The notes under the pieces are model-generated. The model was not told the DNA's origin. It ran no database searches and saw nothing but the letters and a program-made list of their open reading frames with translations. This document shows, piece after piece, positions 20,876 to 31,900 of a DNA stretch of 64,000 nucleotides. This DNA comes from Lunularia cruciata (taxonomy: Eukaryota; Streptophyta; Marchantiopsida; Lunulariales; Lunulariaceae), in contig OX419757.1 in the NCBI GenBank assembly GCA_948567375.1, forward strand, positions 43,028,001 through 43,092,000. Direction: 5' to 3'. The first letter of the stretch is position 1. Every line of letters starts with the position of its first letter. Both the position numbers and the translations under genes were made by a program.

Positions 20876-23752
20876 AATGGCATGACAACCTAACTACCAA
20901 CCTGGTCTATATGAGGTTGTCTTCTCTCAATAGTCAATACTAAAACCCATGAGGTATAACATTGCTCCACCAACTAGCACATCAAATGACTCTATTACCA
21001 TCGCAATAGCTTGACCTCTCACCACATAGCTATCAATTGGATGACCAAGTTGAATCTATACAACAAGCTCTCCACATGTGATATAATATGTAGAACTACC
21101 TCCTAGAGATGTTTGGATCTAAAATTGACACCTCTCCATGTTGGTCTTCCATAGCTCTAGACGTACAACTATAGCCTTTTCTAGCATAAGGAGGATGCAC
21201 ATCAGAGTCTAATAAGACCCTTTGTGGTGTATAGACCTTCCTTGAAGGTCCCAACAAAAAAAAAATTCCACTCTAGTTATCCAAAATGACAACTCCAGGT
21301 GTGAACCGTGCTTGCTCAAAGGCAAGTCTAGTTCGTAACTCCTCCAATCTAGCTATTGCTTTTTGCCATAAACCATTGGTGGTTGAGCGTATCCCATGCT
21401 CCTCAACCAAGTTAGTTTCATGATCAACCACCTTTGCTCTATAAGCAAGAACCATATCATCTATACTCTCATAAAGTGTGGTAGCCAACTAGAACATTGG
21501 AGTTGGGTCAACATCCAATGTAAATATATCATTGGTTGAGAATAAAGGGAAGCATCTAATTAACTAGTAGTAGCAAATGGCTGACTAGTAGGTAGTCTAT
21601 CATGCATCCCATCACCACCTACTACACCTACACTAGGACATCTAAGAGCCATGGATGGACGTCTAAGTGAAAGACTAGGGAAGTCTGACCTATCTACTAG
21701 TCTCTCCTTCTTGTGGGTCCAACTCCATTGATGCTCCTCTAGGCTTTGGAGCATGTACTGCACTCCTAGTCACTATGACAAATCTATCTACCAATGCTAC
21801 TCCGCGCATGAATTTGAAGATGTCTCTATCTATAACATAAGAGGTGGAAGCCTCAGCACCCAAATCTGATCTCCTCTGCAATGGCCATTCTAGCCAATCT
21901 TCGCTCCAACTACTCAATCCAAGTAGCCATGGTTGTATTGGAAGTAAGGGTAGGTACCGCACTCCTACCAGGTGTGGATCCTCTACTCCCATCTTTACTA
22001 CCTTGTCTTCCATGACCTAAAGCTCCTCTATCACCTACCATAGCAACCCTATCACTTTGTAACTCTAGATGAAGGTCAAAGCATTGGTCACTAGTGTGAC
22101 CAAATCTATGGCAATGATCACATTGTCTTTGTGCAAGCTATGATGCACCATAAATATCATGTTTGCAGCCTTGAGTGCACTTTGTCTTGTGGTGAGGTTC
22201 ACCACAAGTCTAGCAAGCAACACTACCACTCATTGGTTGTTGTTGACCTAAAACTGAAGGTAAGGGTCTAGCTACACTAGGCCCTCCACTTGCTCCATAG
22301 GATCTTGGTTGTCCACTCTCCCTTGAGGAACCAGCATGGCATGGTGCACTTTGCTACACTCTAGAAGAAGTAACAACTATGGATGAGGTCTCCTTACCAA
22401 ATCTAGATGTCACTACTCTCTCACTCTCTCACTCTCTCTCTCTCTTCCACCATGTTGAGCTTAATGCGCTCAGCCAAACTAAAGACCACTACCAAAGTAG
22501 GTGACATAGCATGTACAATGTAGCATCAATTACTCTACGTTGCAACTCCTTATCCAAGATCCCATACCAAAATTTTAATTCCCTAATTAGAACTGATCAG
22601 CTATCTCATGCAAGAGTATGCCTTGCGTAAGCTCTCTCCAACCTTCCATTGGAACTCTTGCAAGCTCCTCATCTTGTTAGTCTGCACTCTTTAGTAGTTT
22701 TGCATCAAGCACTAGAAGAACTTCACCATGGGATTAAACCTTGGTACTGCACCACCTCTTGTAGTGGTACACCCACTTGTAGTAGCACCATCTATAACTA
22801 GTGCACCTCCACTTGATCCACCAATGCTACTAGAGCTAGAGCTCGTGGGTATTGCTGACGTACCCCTAGCAACCAAGCCTAAAGTGATGGAGATGTAGTA
22901 TGAAGACCAAGAATGTTTCCATACCTCAACCTCCTCCAAGTGAGCTTTCTTGAACTCATGATAATCATCCATTTGTTGACATTCCAAGTGCTGAAAAAAT
23001 CCTTTCCATGCCATGAAGGGTGTGAACAAAGTTGAGTTATGCATATGTTGTAGATCATACCAAGTATTGAACTCTTGGATGAAGTCATCCAACTCAATGG
23101 TACCCATTGAAATAGAGTAGCACTTGGGGCATTTGGAGGCCCCATAAATCTTATCCATGTCCCACAACAATATTGCGGGCACACCAAGTGCACTCTTAAC
23201 TAAATCAACTCATGTATAAAACTCCAAATCAAAGTCAATCTCCTCTCTCTTTGGGACCTGGGATATAAGTTGACATCAAGCACCACTCCGTGTAAAATCC
23301 ATGTGTATTGTAATGATATCTCCTCTAGAATCCCCAAAGAACTTTGTTGTGACAATGTAACTCAAACCAAAACCGTAACCATCACAAGTACCTTACCAAG
23401 GATCACCACCAAGTGCCACTACCTATTGAACACCACTCACTAATGTAGCCCTAATTGTAACAACTATACTAGGAGAAAGGGTGACATGTAACATGCCAAT
23501 ACAACACGCACTCTTATACTCTATAGGTCATCACCTCTTGGCTCACCTAAAAGAAACATAGGTAATCTTACTAGTCATCACTCTAGCCTCACTACCAAGA
23601 GCACACAAGAGCACCAATTCTCTAAAGTCAAAGCACCTCACACAAACATGGTGCACAAATAGGAAGTAAAGAATAGAGGAGGTCTAATCACAAGAAATCC
23701 TAAAAAAACACTCCATCTCATAAGTCAACACTTGATTGACTCTGCCACCATT
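20876..23752 (-). mobile_element. Family 1 second copy interior, gag only
   Basis: Homologous to about 2143-5070 (compare 20889 on with 2143 on). It carries the same decayed gag features, including CDHCHRFGHTSDQC and a SIPTSSSSSS stretch. On its pol side it ends directly at the LTR border 20875, with no RT, RNase H or integrase. It is flanked by family 1 LTRs on both sides, so it is either a non-autonomous derivative or an internal deletion. All frames are broken. Confidence 0.7.
22421..22448. repeat. CT-rich microsatellite
   Basis: Imperfect (CT)n/(CTCTCA)n run inside the family 1 gag remnant; absent from the other copy at the equivalent place. Confidence 0.85.
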
Positions 23753-25063
23753 TGGCATTTGACATAATAAGAGTACATCTCTTGAGCTACCAAGATCACC
23801 AAGGATGGATCAAATTGTCTCTCCTAGCCAAAGCTACATGTGTATATGTTTAAGTCTATTAATCACTAGGACAACAAGTGAAGGTGGACCAATTGGCTAG
23901 GGTACCAATCTATGAACCAGAGATCTATGGTTCAAACCCTATTGCGTATAATCTAGAAAGGTGAGCAGATTTCACAAATGATGACCAAAGACTATAAGAG
24001 TTGGGAGAGGCTAGTTGTAAACTTACTAGCCTCTCCCAACAAGCTGGTTTGTTTGCACTTCTAGGTCTTTGTAACCTCTCTAGCCCATAGTCTTATGCTT
24101 TGAAATGTAGATTCAACCAAATGAGATGTTTATGAATCTAGCCAAGTTTCATCAACTCGAGCACTAGCTAAGGCAATTCGTGCAACATCCAAATCTAGAT
24201 CACCTCCGCCAACTCGACCTCTGAATTTGGACAATCTTTGCAAATTTGATGCACCTCTTTTAATATTGGTTGATTTCCAAATCCTCTACTAACTATCAAC
24301 TTGGGCCAAATAGGGATTTCCAAATCCGAAATTTGAGAAGATGGGTTCACAAAATTCATCTCTAATTTGCACCAAATTGACCTTGATTTCACCTCCTTGT
24401 GCTCAAATTGAACACATATTTTCTCAAATTGATTCAATTCTCAAAAAATTTGCTAGTGATTCCGCACATTGTATGCCTCATTGCCAAATTTTGCAATCAA
24501 CTTGAACCGTGCTTCCGCAAACGATCACTCTTAGAGAAATCTAAGACTATAATCAAATATCCAAAAAATCAACTATATTTGGAGATACCACCAATGTCTT
24601 TAGTTCTTACCTCCAATTTCCCCCTAACTCTATGATGCAATAGATTCATTCTTCCACTCAAATTAGATCTACATTCTATTTTTCACTCAACAATCTATCA
24701 ACAATCAAACACTAATTACAATCAAGTCACACCTACTCTAGCTAAGAGACTCCATGTGACGCTCGCTTGTCTCTATCCACCATAGCTAGAAACTCAAAGG
24801 CTAAACATCATAGAAGTGAGCTTTATGAAATTACATTTCAAAAATATACCCATATGCTTTACCTAGGTTTCCAACCCTAACGGTGTCATTAATGGCACAT
24901 GCGAGGGTGCAAATGATGCAATTGAGGATAGGTCCCACCATTTGATCAATAGTTATAACATGAAATCCGACCGTCTACTAGTAGTTCATGAGCAACTACC
25001 AAAATAACAATGACTGCAAGCACTACCATTCTAGCGTCCGAACAAACTAGCTAAAGTGTTACA
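23753..25063 (-). repeat. Family 1 LTR, uninterrupted copy
   Basis: 1311 bp from TGGCATTTGACAT to GTTACA (plus reading). The putative primer site TCTGCCACCA ends just left of it at 23750. It serves as 5' LTR of the gag-only copy. It carries the better-kept pol III-like boxes (23894-23904, 23929-23939). Confidence 0.75.
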
Positions 25064-25147
25064 AATATCATATTTTGCATGAGCAATCACACTAGATAAT
25101 GTTTCTTCAAATGCTCCGTTGTAGACCATCCCACTTACATAGCAATG

Positions 25148-25262
25148 ATAGGTGTAGTAGTGCAGATTTCTCATATCTTTACTCTTTGTATTAAGTCCAT
25201 TTTACTTTTTTTGTCTCACCCATTTTTGTTTTACGATTTGATGGGCCTTTCCCGTACTTCTT
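25148..25262 (+). repeat. Family Y end fragment
   Basis: Diverged match to 52200-52320 (shared GTAGTGCAGATTTCTCATA and GATGGG segments). It is the 3' end of the family Y element only, consistent with a 5'-truncated copy. Confidence 0.5.
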
Positions 25263-25570
25263 GTGTGTAGCGTAGCGTTTTTCTTTTCTAGTTTGATCTT
25301 CGTTCTCCACCGAAGTTAAACGCGTTTCATGATGTACCGAGAATCAGCCACCATATGGTCGATGAAAACTTCACTAAGATCCCGAGTCAACAGCTCCCTT
25401 GGATTTCAAGCTTGACTTTGAGGATCTCGGTCTACATATATAGTCATTGAGACCTCGACTTCGAGCCGTTAGTGTGGATGAATTCGTGTAATTGACGAAG
25501 AGCACGATCCGTCGTATCGTCGTCTTGCAATCTGAGCAATTGCGACATGCTGTGACGAGGAAATTTATTT

Positions 25571-26006
25571 ATGGTGCTGCTGTGCTTTTTATCTCCTATG
25601 GTGCACGCCAGAGATCTTGTGACTGTAATAAACAATTTTAGCTGACGGACAGATAACCATCAGTTGTTCCTCTGCAGATGACACCATTGCAAAGGATTTT
25701 GCCCTAGACCTTCAAGCGAATCTTAGATGGGACTTTATTCCTGCAAGTTTTGGCACGACAATTTTTGGTTGCCATGCAGTTCGTCCCTATGATGACAAGC
25801 ACATTTGCTGGAATGGGTACCATGCTAACGACGCTGTGGATTTGTGCGATATTCATAGACAGAATCCAAAGACGGAGTACGTCTACAGCGTGTATTGCTA
25901 CTGGAGTCTGGAGGACACGCCATGTATATCGCTCGCGATGAAGCTTTTCATTTCTTCGCGGATTGGGGCGAACCTTGCTAGCACCGTTAGCAGGACAAGC
26001 ACATAG
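25571..26006 (+). pseudogene. S1/SPH-like secreted protein gene with one-base frameshift
   Basis: From ATG 25571 a short signal peptide (MVLLCFLSPMVHA) leads into VTVINN. Then a run of four T (25636-25639), one too many, shifts the frame. The frame opened at 25641 continues ADGQITISCSSADD, LRWDFIPASFGTTIFGCH, HICWNGYH and YCYWSLEDTPC to TAG 26004-26006. This is the plant self-incompatibility S1 family pattern (Pfam PF05938): VxNxL, a Cys plus SxDD, WxFxPxxxGTTxFxC and a late C.WS....C. The combined length would be about 144 residues, normal for the family, which is secreted and disulfide-bonded. The function outside poppy is largely unknown. It is either a young pseudogene or a homopolymer sequencing error. 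No intron is needed. Confidence 0.72.
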
Positions 26007-26771
26007 AAGACTAGACGCGGTGTGGGTCGGGCCTCCGTTTCCAATCATCATCTGCTAACTATATTGTGATACAGCTAAACTACTTGGCAAGCTGAGATTT
26101 TGAAGCCTTAGCTTCATGGCCAAGGGATCACAATTGTGAAGGGAAGGGTATATTTTGTATCTATCAACCAATCGTTTCAGTCCCGGTCATGAAATTAAAC
26201 AAATACTTGTCATGAAGGTTTCTCAAAGAGATCTATTACAGTATCCAACCAGTAATCAAGTGCAGTCGTTGTGCTTTCAATAAATTCAGAAATTGATTTC
26301 TCATGTTAAGACATAGTTGTGTGTCAAGATGGACGTGATTGGATTGAATAGTCACAATCTGCATCTTCGATCTCTGTACGCAATACTTCTGTTGGCAGAG
26401 TGGTACATGGAACTGTTTCAACTCCCTAACATGATTCAAAGTCGAAACGCGATTGCAACACGTACAATATGTTACACCCAAAGAAGCCAAATTCTACCAG
26501 CATCTTCAGACTTACCCACAAATTTGGGAATGAACGATAGCATGGACAGATCGCGATAGCTGGTCGCCGCAGCAAATGAACTTCACCGTATACATGAATT
26601 AAATAAATTTCTGATTTGAGTGCGCTAATCTACCCAGTGTACCAGCTACAAGGCCCTCGTCTTATTATAAACGCCGCCAACACGATGTCTCTCTACTCTT
26701 CTTTTCTCAGACGAAAGTTACTGCACCTTCTGTCATGTTGATTGAATATGTGATACAGAATGGATCGTGAA
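26007..26771. other. Intergenic, nothing recognised
   Basis: Low-copy sequence of moderate base composition. A plus-strand open stretch (26317-26559) lacks an ATG start near its beginning and any recognisable motif. Confidence 0.4.
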
Positions 26772-27062
26772 CTACTCATACGACGGAGTAGGACAAGATG
26801 CCCTCGTTGGAGTAGAGGACACTGGCTTTGTTCGATTCGAGGTTGTGGACCTCGTTGGAGTAGAAGAAACTGCTTTTGTTACAACAGGTTTTGCATCTCC
26901 GTTCTCCACATCACTGAACACGCCTTCTTTGAACCTCATGAATGTTAAACAGCAAAAAGAGGCTATTCTACGGACTATAAGAATTGACATCATTCCCATA
27001 AGCAGTGTGAGGCAACTGAACAGAAGGAACAGGAGGACACCATGCCCGATTGAGATCTCCAT
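26772..27062 (-). CDS. Hypothetical small membrane protein, weak
   Basis: The first ATG at 27062 gives 96 residues. Residues about 8-32 form one long hydrophobic helix (HGVLLFLLFSCLTLLMGMMS, then ILIV). A basic segment follows and then a Ser/Thr/Pro tail with two SSTPTR units that come from a 14-bp direct repeat (near 26804 and 26851). No family is recognised and no splice partner is seen. It could be chance in a low-copy region. Confidence 0.2.
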   Translation of the reverse strand: MEISIGHGVLLFLLFSCLTLLMGMMSILIVRRIASFCCLTFMRFKEGVFSDVENGDAKPVVTKAVSSTPTRSTTSNRTKPVSSTPTRASCPTPSYE

Positions 27063-28852
27063 CCAAGGAAGAACTGCACTGATCCGAAAAATTCCCACCC
27101 TTTGAAACGTGAGGATTCGATTTCTGATTGCCGCTTCGAAGCCAATCCAGGAGGCTATGTGCTTAATTGACAACGTTCCATGAACATATTTCAATCTCGA
27201 AATAACGTGTTCACGGTGAAAGTTACGGTCAGATGCTGACCCACCCGCCGTAAGAAAGAAGCAGCAGCTTCGCTTTACAACGGGAACTCCATCTCAAATT
27301 CAAACACTGTCAAGGTTTAGAAGGAGTGCAAGCGCTCTTTCGGATTTCATTGACGGGTGGATCACATTACTAGCAAATTTAAGTTTAATTCCAAATTAAT
27401 TACCTACTTTGACATGATGAGCTTAATTAATCGACATCCACCTCTGGACACAGATAACCGAGAGTAACGAGGTTGTTGCTACTCTCGAACGCTGTCGTAC
27501 TTTATTGTTATTCTCAATTGTATGTCACCGAATTCAACCTCAATTAAGCATGAACGCAATCTTGTTGATTGGTTTCTACAGGAAACGGAGGAAAAGAACT
27601 CCCCACAGAATTATAGACATTGGTTGACTAACACTAACATTAATTGTCGTCAAATAGGTTGTTCTCTTAGCCCGAGTGTTGAAAGAAAACAGTTTAGTGA
27701 AGAAAGACTGAATAGAGTATTGCTCTCTAGATGTTTCTAATCACAAGAAAGAAATATTGAATGTATTAACTACCCTTCCAAAACCACCACCTAAAATTTC
27801 TTCCCAAAGTAACACAATATTTAAAGTCTATGTCATTTGGAAACCGAAATTTCTTGTGTCCTTCGATAAGTATCTGTCTATCCATCAAGTGGTCCAATTA
27901 GGCCATTTATCTCCTTAGTAACAACAAGATTTTATTTGCTACTCGCATGTTTATTAACTTAGATGATATACATACTTGACACGTTTCTTCAAATTCCATC
28001 AAAATTCTATTGTAGCATTTGTTTGGTACGCCATTCACTCAGGTCCAAGGGTTTGGAAGGAGTTGAGGTCATCTCCGTTGCCTGAACTGAACATTCCACG
28101 CGGAAGGCGCCGGGATCGACGTTTTCGACAGTAGCCGGAAAGTGGCCTCTCCTTCACATCGACGGCAGCGTACGTAGTGTCAGCGGATATCGAACGTCAC
28201 GCTCTTTTGAACCAACTGTGCTAAACTGTTCTTCATGCGGGTCGGTGTTTCACCGCTCTAAACCGTTGCCTTCCTTTCGTCTGTTGTCGCGGTGATAGAG
28301 AATAAACGATTTGTAGTTTGGAGTCTCCTGATAATTTTCTCTCCGGTTTCATGACAATCCTGGCCTTGCAATTTGGGAGTCTGACGCGCTGTAAGTGGCG
28401 GTAAGTGAGTGAATTCACACGGAACATTGGTGTCGAGGTTTGAGCAAAAGTGAGATCTCGCTTTTCTTGCGTTGATTCTTTTAACACATTTTTTCCCTTC
28501 CACCTGATTTACGAGCCGGATTGAAGCGTCATTTACCGAATCTGATTAGTTTTACAAGACATGACGCCGAATTTGAAATGAATTTCGGGAAATTGTAAAC
28601 TTAAATTGATGACAGAGAGGGTATTGATACCTGTCACTGATTGATTACTTTAGATTGCCGATTTCGTCATTTTGGGCAGAGGTACTTGTACAGGAATGAT
28701 TGGCCGCTCAAAAGTCTACAGTCCCCGCCAGTTGTGTGGTTGTTAGGTGTGTACTGATTAGAACTCTTAGTTCTGGTGCAACGTTTGATTCAATTTTAAG
28801 ATCATAAGGAACCTTGAATGGCATTGAGTCTCCTGCTTGTGAAAGTGACTGT
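27063..28852. other. Intergenic, nothing recognised
   Basis: No gene, RNA or repeat identified. Open stretches are short and overlapping on both strands. Confidence 0.4.
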
Positions 28853-28934
28853 TCTCTGAAAGTGATCTTTGTGTGATCTCTGAAAGTGATCTTTGTGTGA
28901 TCTCTGAAAGTGATCTTTGTGAAAGTGATCTTTC
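28853..28934. repeat. 24-bp tandem repeat, about 3.4 units
   Basis: Units beginning TCTCTGAAAGTGATC start at 28853, 28877 and 28901, then a partial unit with GAAAGTGATCTTT. The first units are almost identical. Confidence 0.9.
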
Positions 28935-31900
28935 CTACCCTTGCTTATGCGGCAGGTGATAAGGCTAAGCGGATCTTCCTTTAATCTCCCCTCGAAGTTC
29001 TCCCTTCTTTCAGCCAGACTTGAGCATTTGAAGGCTCGCTCCTGATAAACAGACGCGATGGCCGGTAAGCAAGCAACGTTGATAAGGAAGAATATCAGGA
29101 GCCCGGCTAAATCGAAGCTGTTTTATTACTTCTTGCAGAAATTAAATGACTTTGTTTCTTTTTCGGGCAATTAGAGGACAAATGAGGTCATTGGAGAAGT
29201 TTAATTGTCAATGTCTGTTGTTTCATTCCAGCTTTATACCAGCGCAACTACGATCATCGATTCTTTAACCCCCCTCTGAGGAAGGGTTTTCGAAGGAGGT
29301 ATCAGCACTCCGGATTTGGAGAGCAGGTCCGCCACTTAGTGCACTTCCCTCGAATCTCTGAAAGCTGTTTCAGATCAAATAAATTAGTAATTTTATGGCC
29401 CACTCTTTTCCTCGCTGTCGTGCGCGAAACTGATACGCTCTGATCAATTAAATTCGCCCGGCAAGTTAGATCACCCTGCAAACTATCTGCTTAAGCTACG
29501 GAAGCTACCGCAGGTTTCATTCGGGTAGAGTCCTTCATCATTTTTTTGACAGAGTGTCTTGGAGCTCTCGTCTCGGCATGGAACCCGCAAGAATTTGATT
29601 ACTGAACTAGTTCGCTTGAGCAATTTCACTTAACTAGGTTAAGCGAACTTGCAGACAGATGGTAAGCAAACAGATGACCTTAATAGTTATACTTAGCACT
29701 AAAACATAGAAACGAAGATGGATCTCCGATTGTTGAGTGGAAAATTGCTTGTCCTTCATGCGGCTTGCCGGGAAAGAGAAGTGGGTAAGGAACACAACTA
29801 GATTGCGTTCCTTACAGTAGTCACTTCCATCCAGTTTGGGGACTTTGAATGGAAGTAGATATGATATTCTGAGGAGAAAATGATGCAATCAAACTGTTCA
29901 TTACCTCGACTGTGTGCATCCTGATCACAAGATAGATAAGAATCTGATGGATGGATGGCCAGATAAAGACTATCTGCCGTCAGGTTCCTGTCTTGAGATC
30001 AGAAGCAGCAAAACAGATTTGACTGCGGACAAATCAAGTATGCTTTGTCGGTAAGATTGATCTGCCTGCACAATCCAGTCAGGGGTATTTGACAATCGAG
30101 GCATTGTTGACAGATACAACAGTCGTTTTGATTGTTGACGTATCTTTGTTAGCTATGAGTCGCCTGTCTCTACTGCCGTACTCTGAAGGAGTGTGGTGGC
30201 ACCAATTATGCATACGAGAACCGGGATCAATTATAAATGACTACAGCTGCCTGGCTATGTGGAGGCTTCCCTCGCAGATCTTGACGAGATAACGAGACAG
30301 GATCTCTATTTCCCATCTAGTAATAGGAACCTAAAAGATCCTATTGCTGTACTTCTTCTACAACACGGGGAAGAAGCAATAGTTTTTGGATCTTTGATTG
30401 AGAAATCCAGAAGCAGCAATATCCTGGTGGTGTTGCAAGCAAGATCTACGCGCACAGTCCGTCTTGACTACTGTCCTCGAGGAAAATGCTGGGATCTCTG
30501 AAGATATTGTCTCAAATATACTGGAAATTCTCTTACTGTAGATTATTTCAGTAGTCCTCTACGCTATAATCTGGAATTTTCATCCCAGCAGAGCTGAGCA
30601 GCTAGGATCAGAAAGCTTGCGCTTGTGAGATTGGTCTCATAAGGGGAGGGGAGCAGAAAGGACATAGCATCACTTGCACCACACATGATGTGCGGGCGAT
30701 AAAACTGCTGTGGAAGTAGAGAACGAGGACGTAGACTCCCTGCTTAATAAATCTACGAGTCCTTGCTCCCCGTGTGCTGAAGTCTTCTCAACCACTTCTA
30801 TCTTCGTTGCGTATTAAACAGACGCTTTTAGAGTTGGAAAGAGGAATATCATATATGGTTTATAGCAGTAGTAAATGCACCGTTCTAAGTACGGGTGAGA
30901 TCAGAGAGTAAGATGGTGTCGTCAGATCCATCGTGTGGGTGTAGTTGTTTCTACATCTGTTAGTTCCTCCTTCTTTGCTTCAGTGTTCACCTACACTAGA
31001 ACTGTTCGAGTCTGTCTGAACTAGATTTCCTCTCCGCATCCGCATCCAACACCACTGTCTGCCATCCATCAACCACCACCTACAACAAGGTCACACACTA
31101 CATGGCATGTTGTCCTAATCATGCTACTGGATAAAAGGCTGAAGGAGAATCAATCAGTGCTTTCACCTCCTGCAAACTGAACGAAGGTGATGTACTTGTA
31201 TGAGGTGATGTACTTGTATGTAGACTGGTCCAATAGAAATATAACATTTTGTTCTAGAGGCCCATGATGAGAAGAAAAAGCTCTAGGCTACCTGGACTTC
31301 AATAGATTGTCTGTCAAGCACAAGGTTTAATTGCTCAACAGTCTCCGAGTGTGAGCTTTGACTGACATTCCCGGAGCAGAATGATCAGACGTTCCATCTA
31401 CCCATCCAATTGGTTGGCTTAAATCTACCAGGACATCATTTCCTCAGAGGAACATACACAGTTCAAGATAGGTACAACGCTTACTACACGGTTGGTCGAT
31501 TTGAATTCGCTCCTCTTCTTCTGCACAAGAGTTTCCTGAATTAGGAGACAAAACAAAAGTGTAGAATCTCATGATGTAGTTGCAGACTAAGCTGCCAAAC
31601 AAGCACAAAGATATAACAGTACTAAGGGAGATCGACAGTAATTAGCATGCAGCAAGAAACCACCCAGTTTGCTTAAAGTTCTGTCGTGGCCTCGAACAAT
31701 TCATAATAACGTCCCTTTCGAAACTGAAAAGATCTAAGGATCTCGACCTTTGGATATGTGCGGTTTCCATGGCGTCTTTCATATGAACTGAATGAATTGT
31801 GGGAGCCATATTTATCTAAGCCTAATGCTTTGCAGACGGTCACTTCCGAGACTGGTGGAGGAATAATCATGAACTTCCTGTCAGGAAACCAGCGGGTCTC

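Noticed and set aside
28853-28934. Regular repeats that might suggest a CRISPR-like array
   Set aside because: Units are adjacent without unique spacers, in a plant nuclear setting; a simple tandem repeat.
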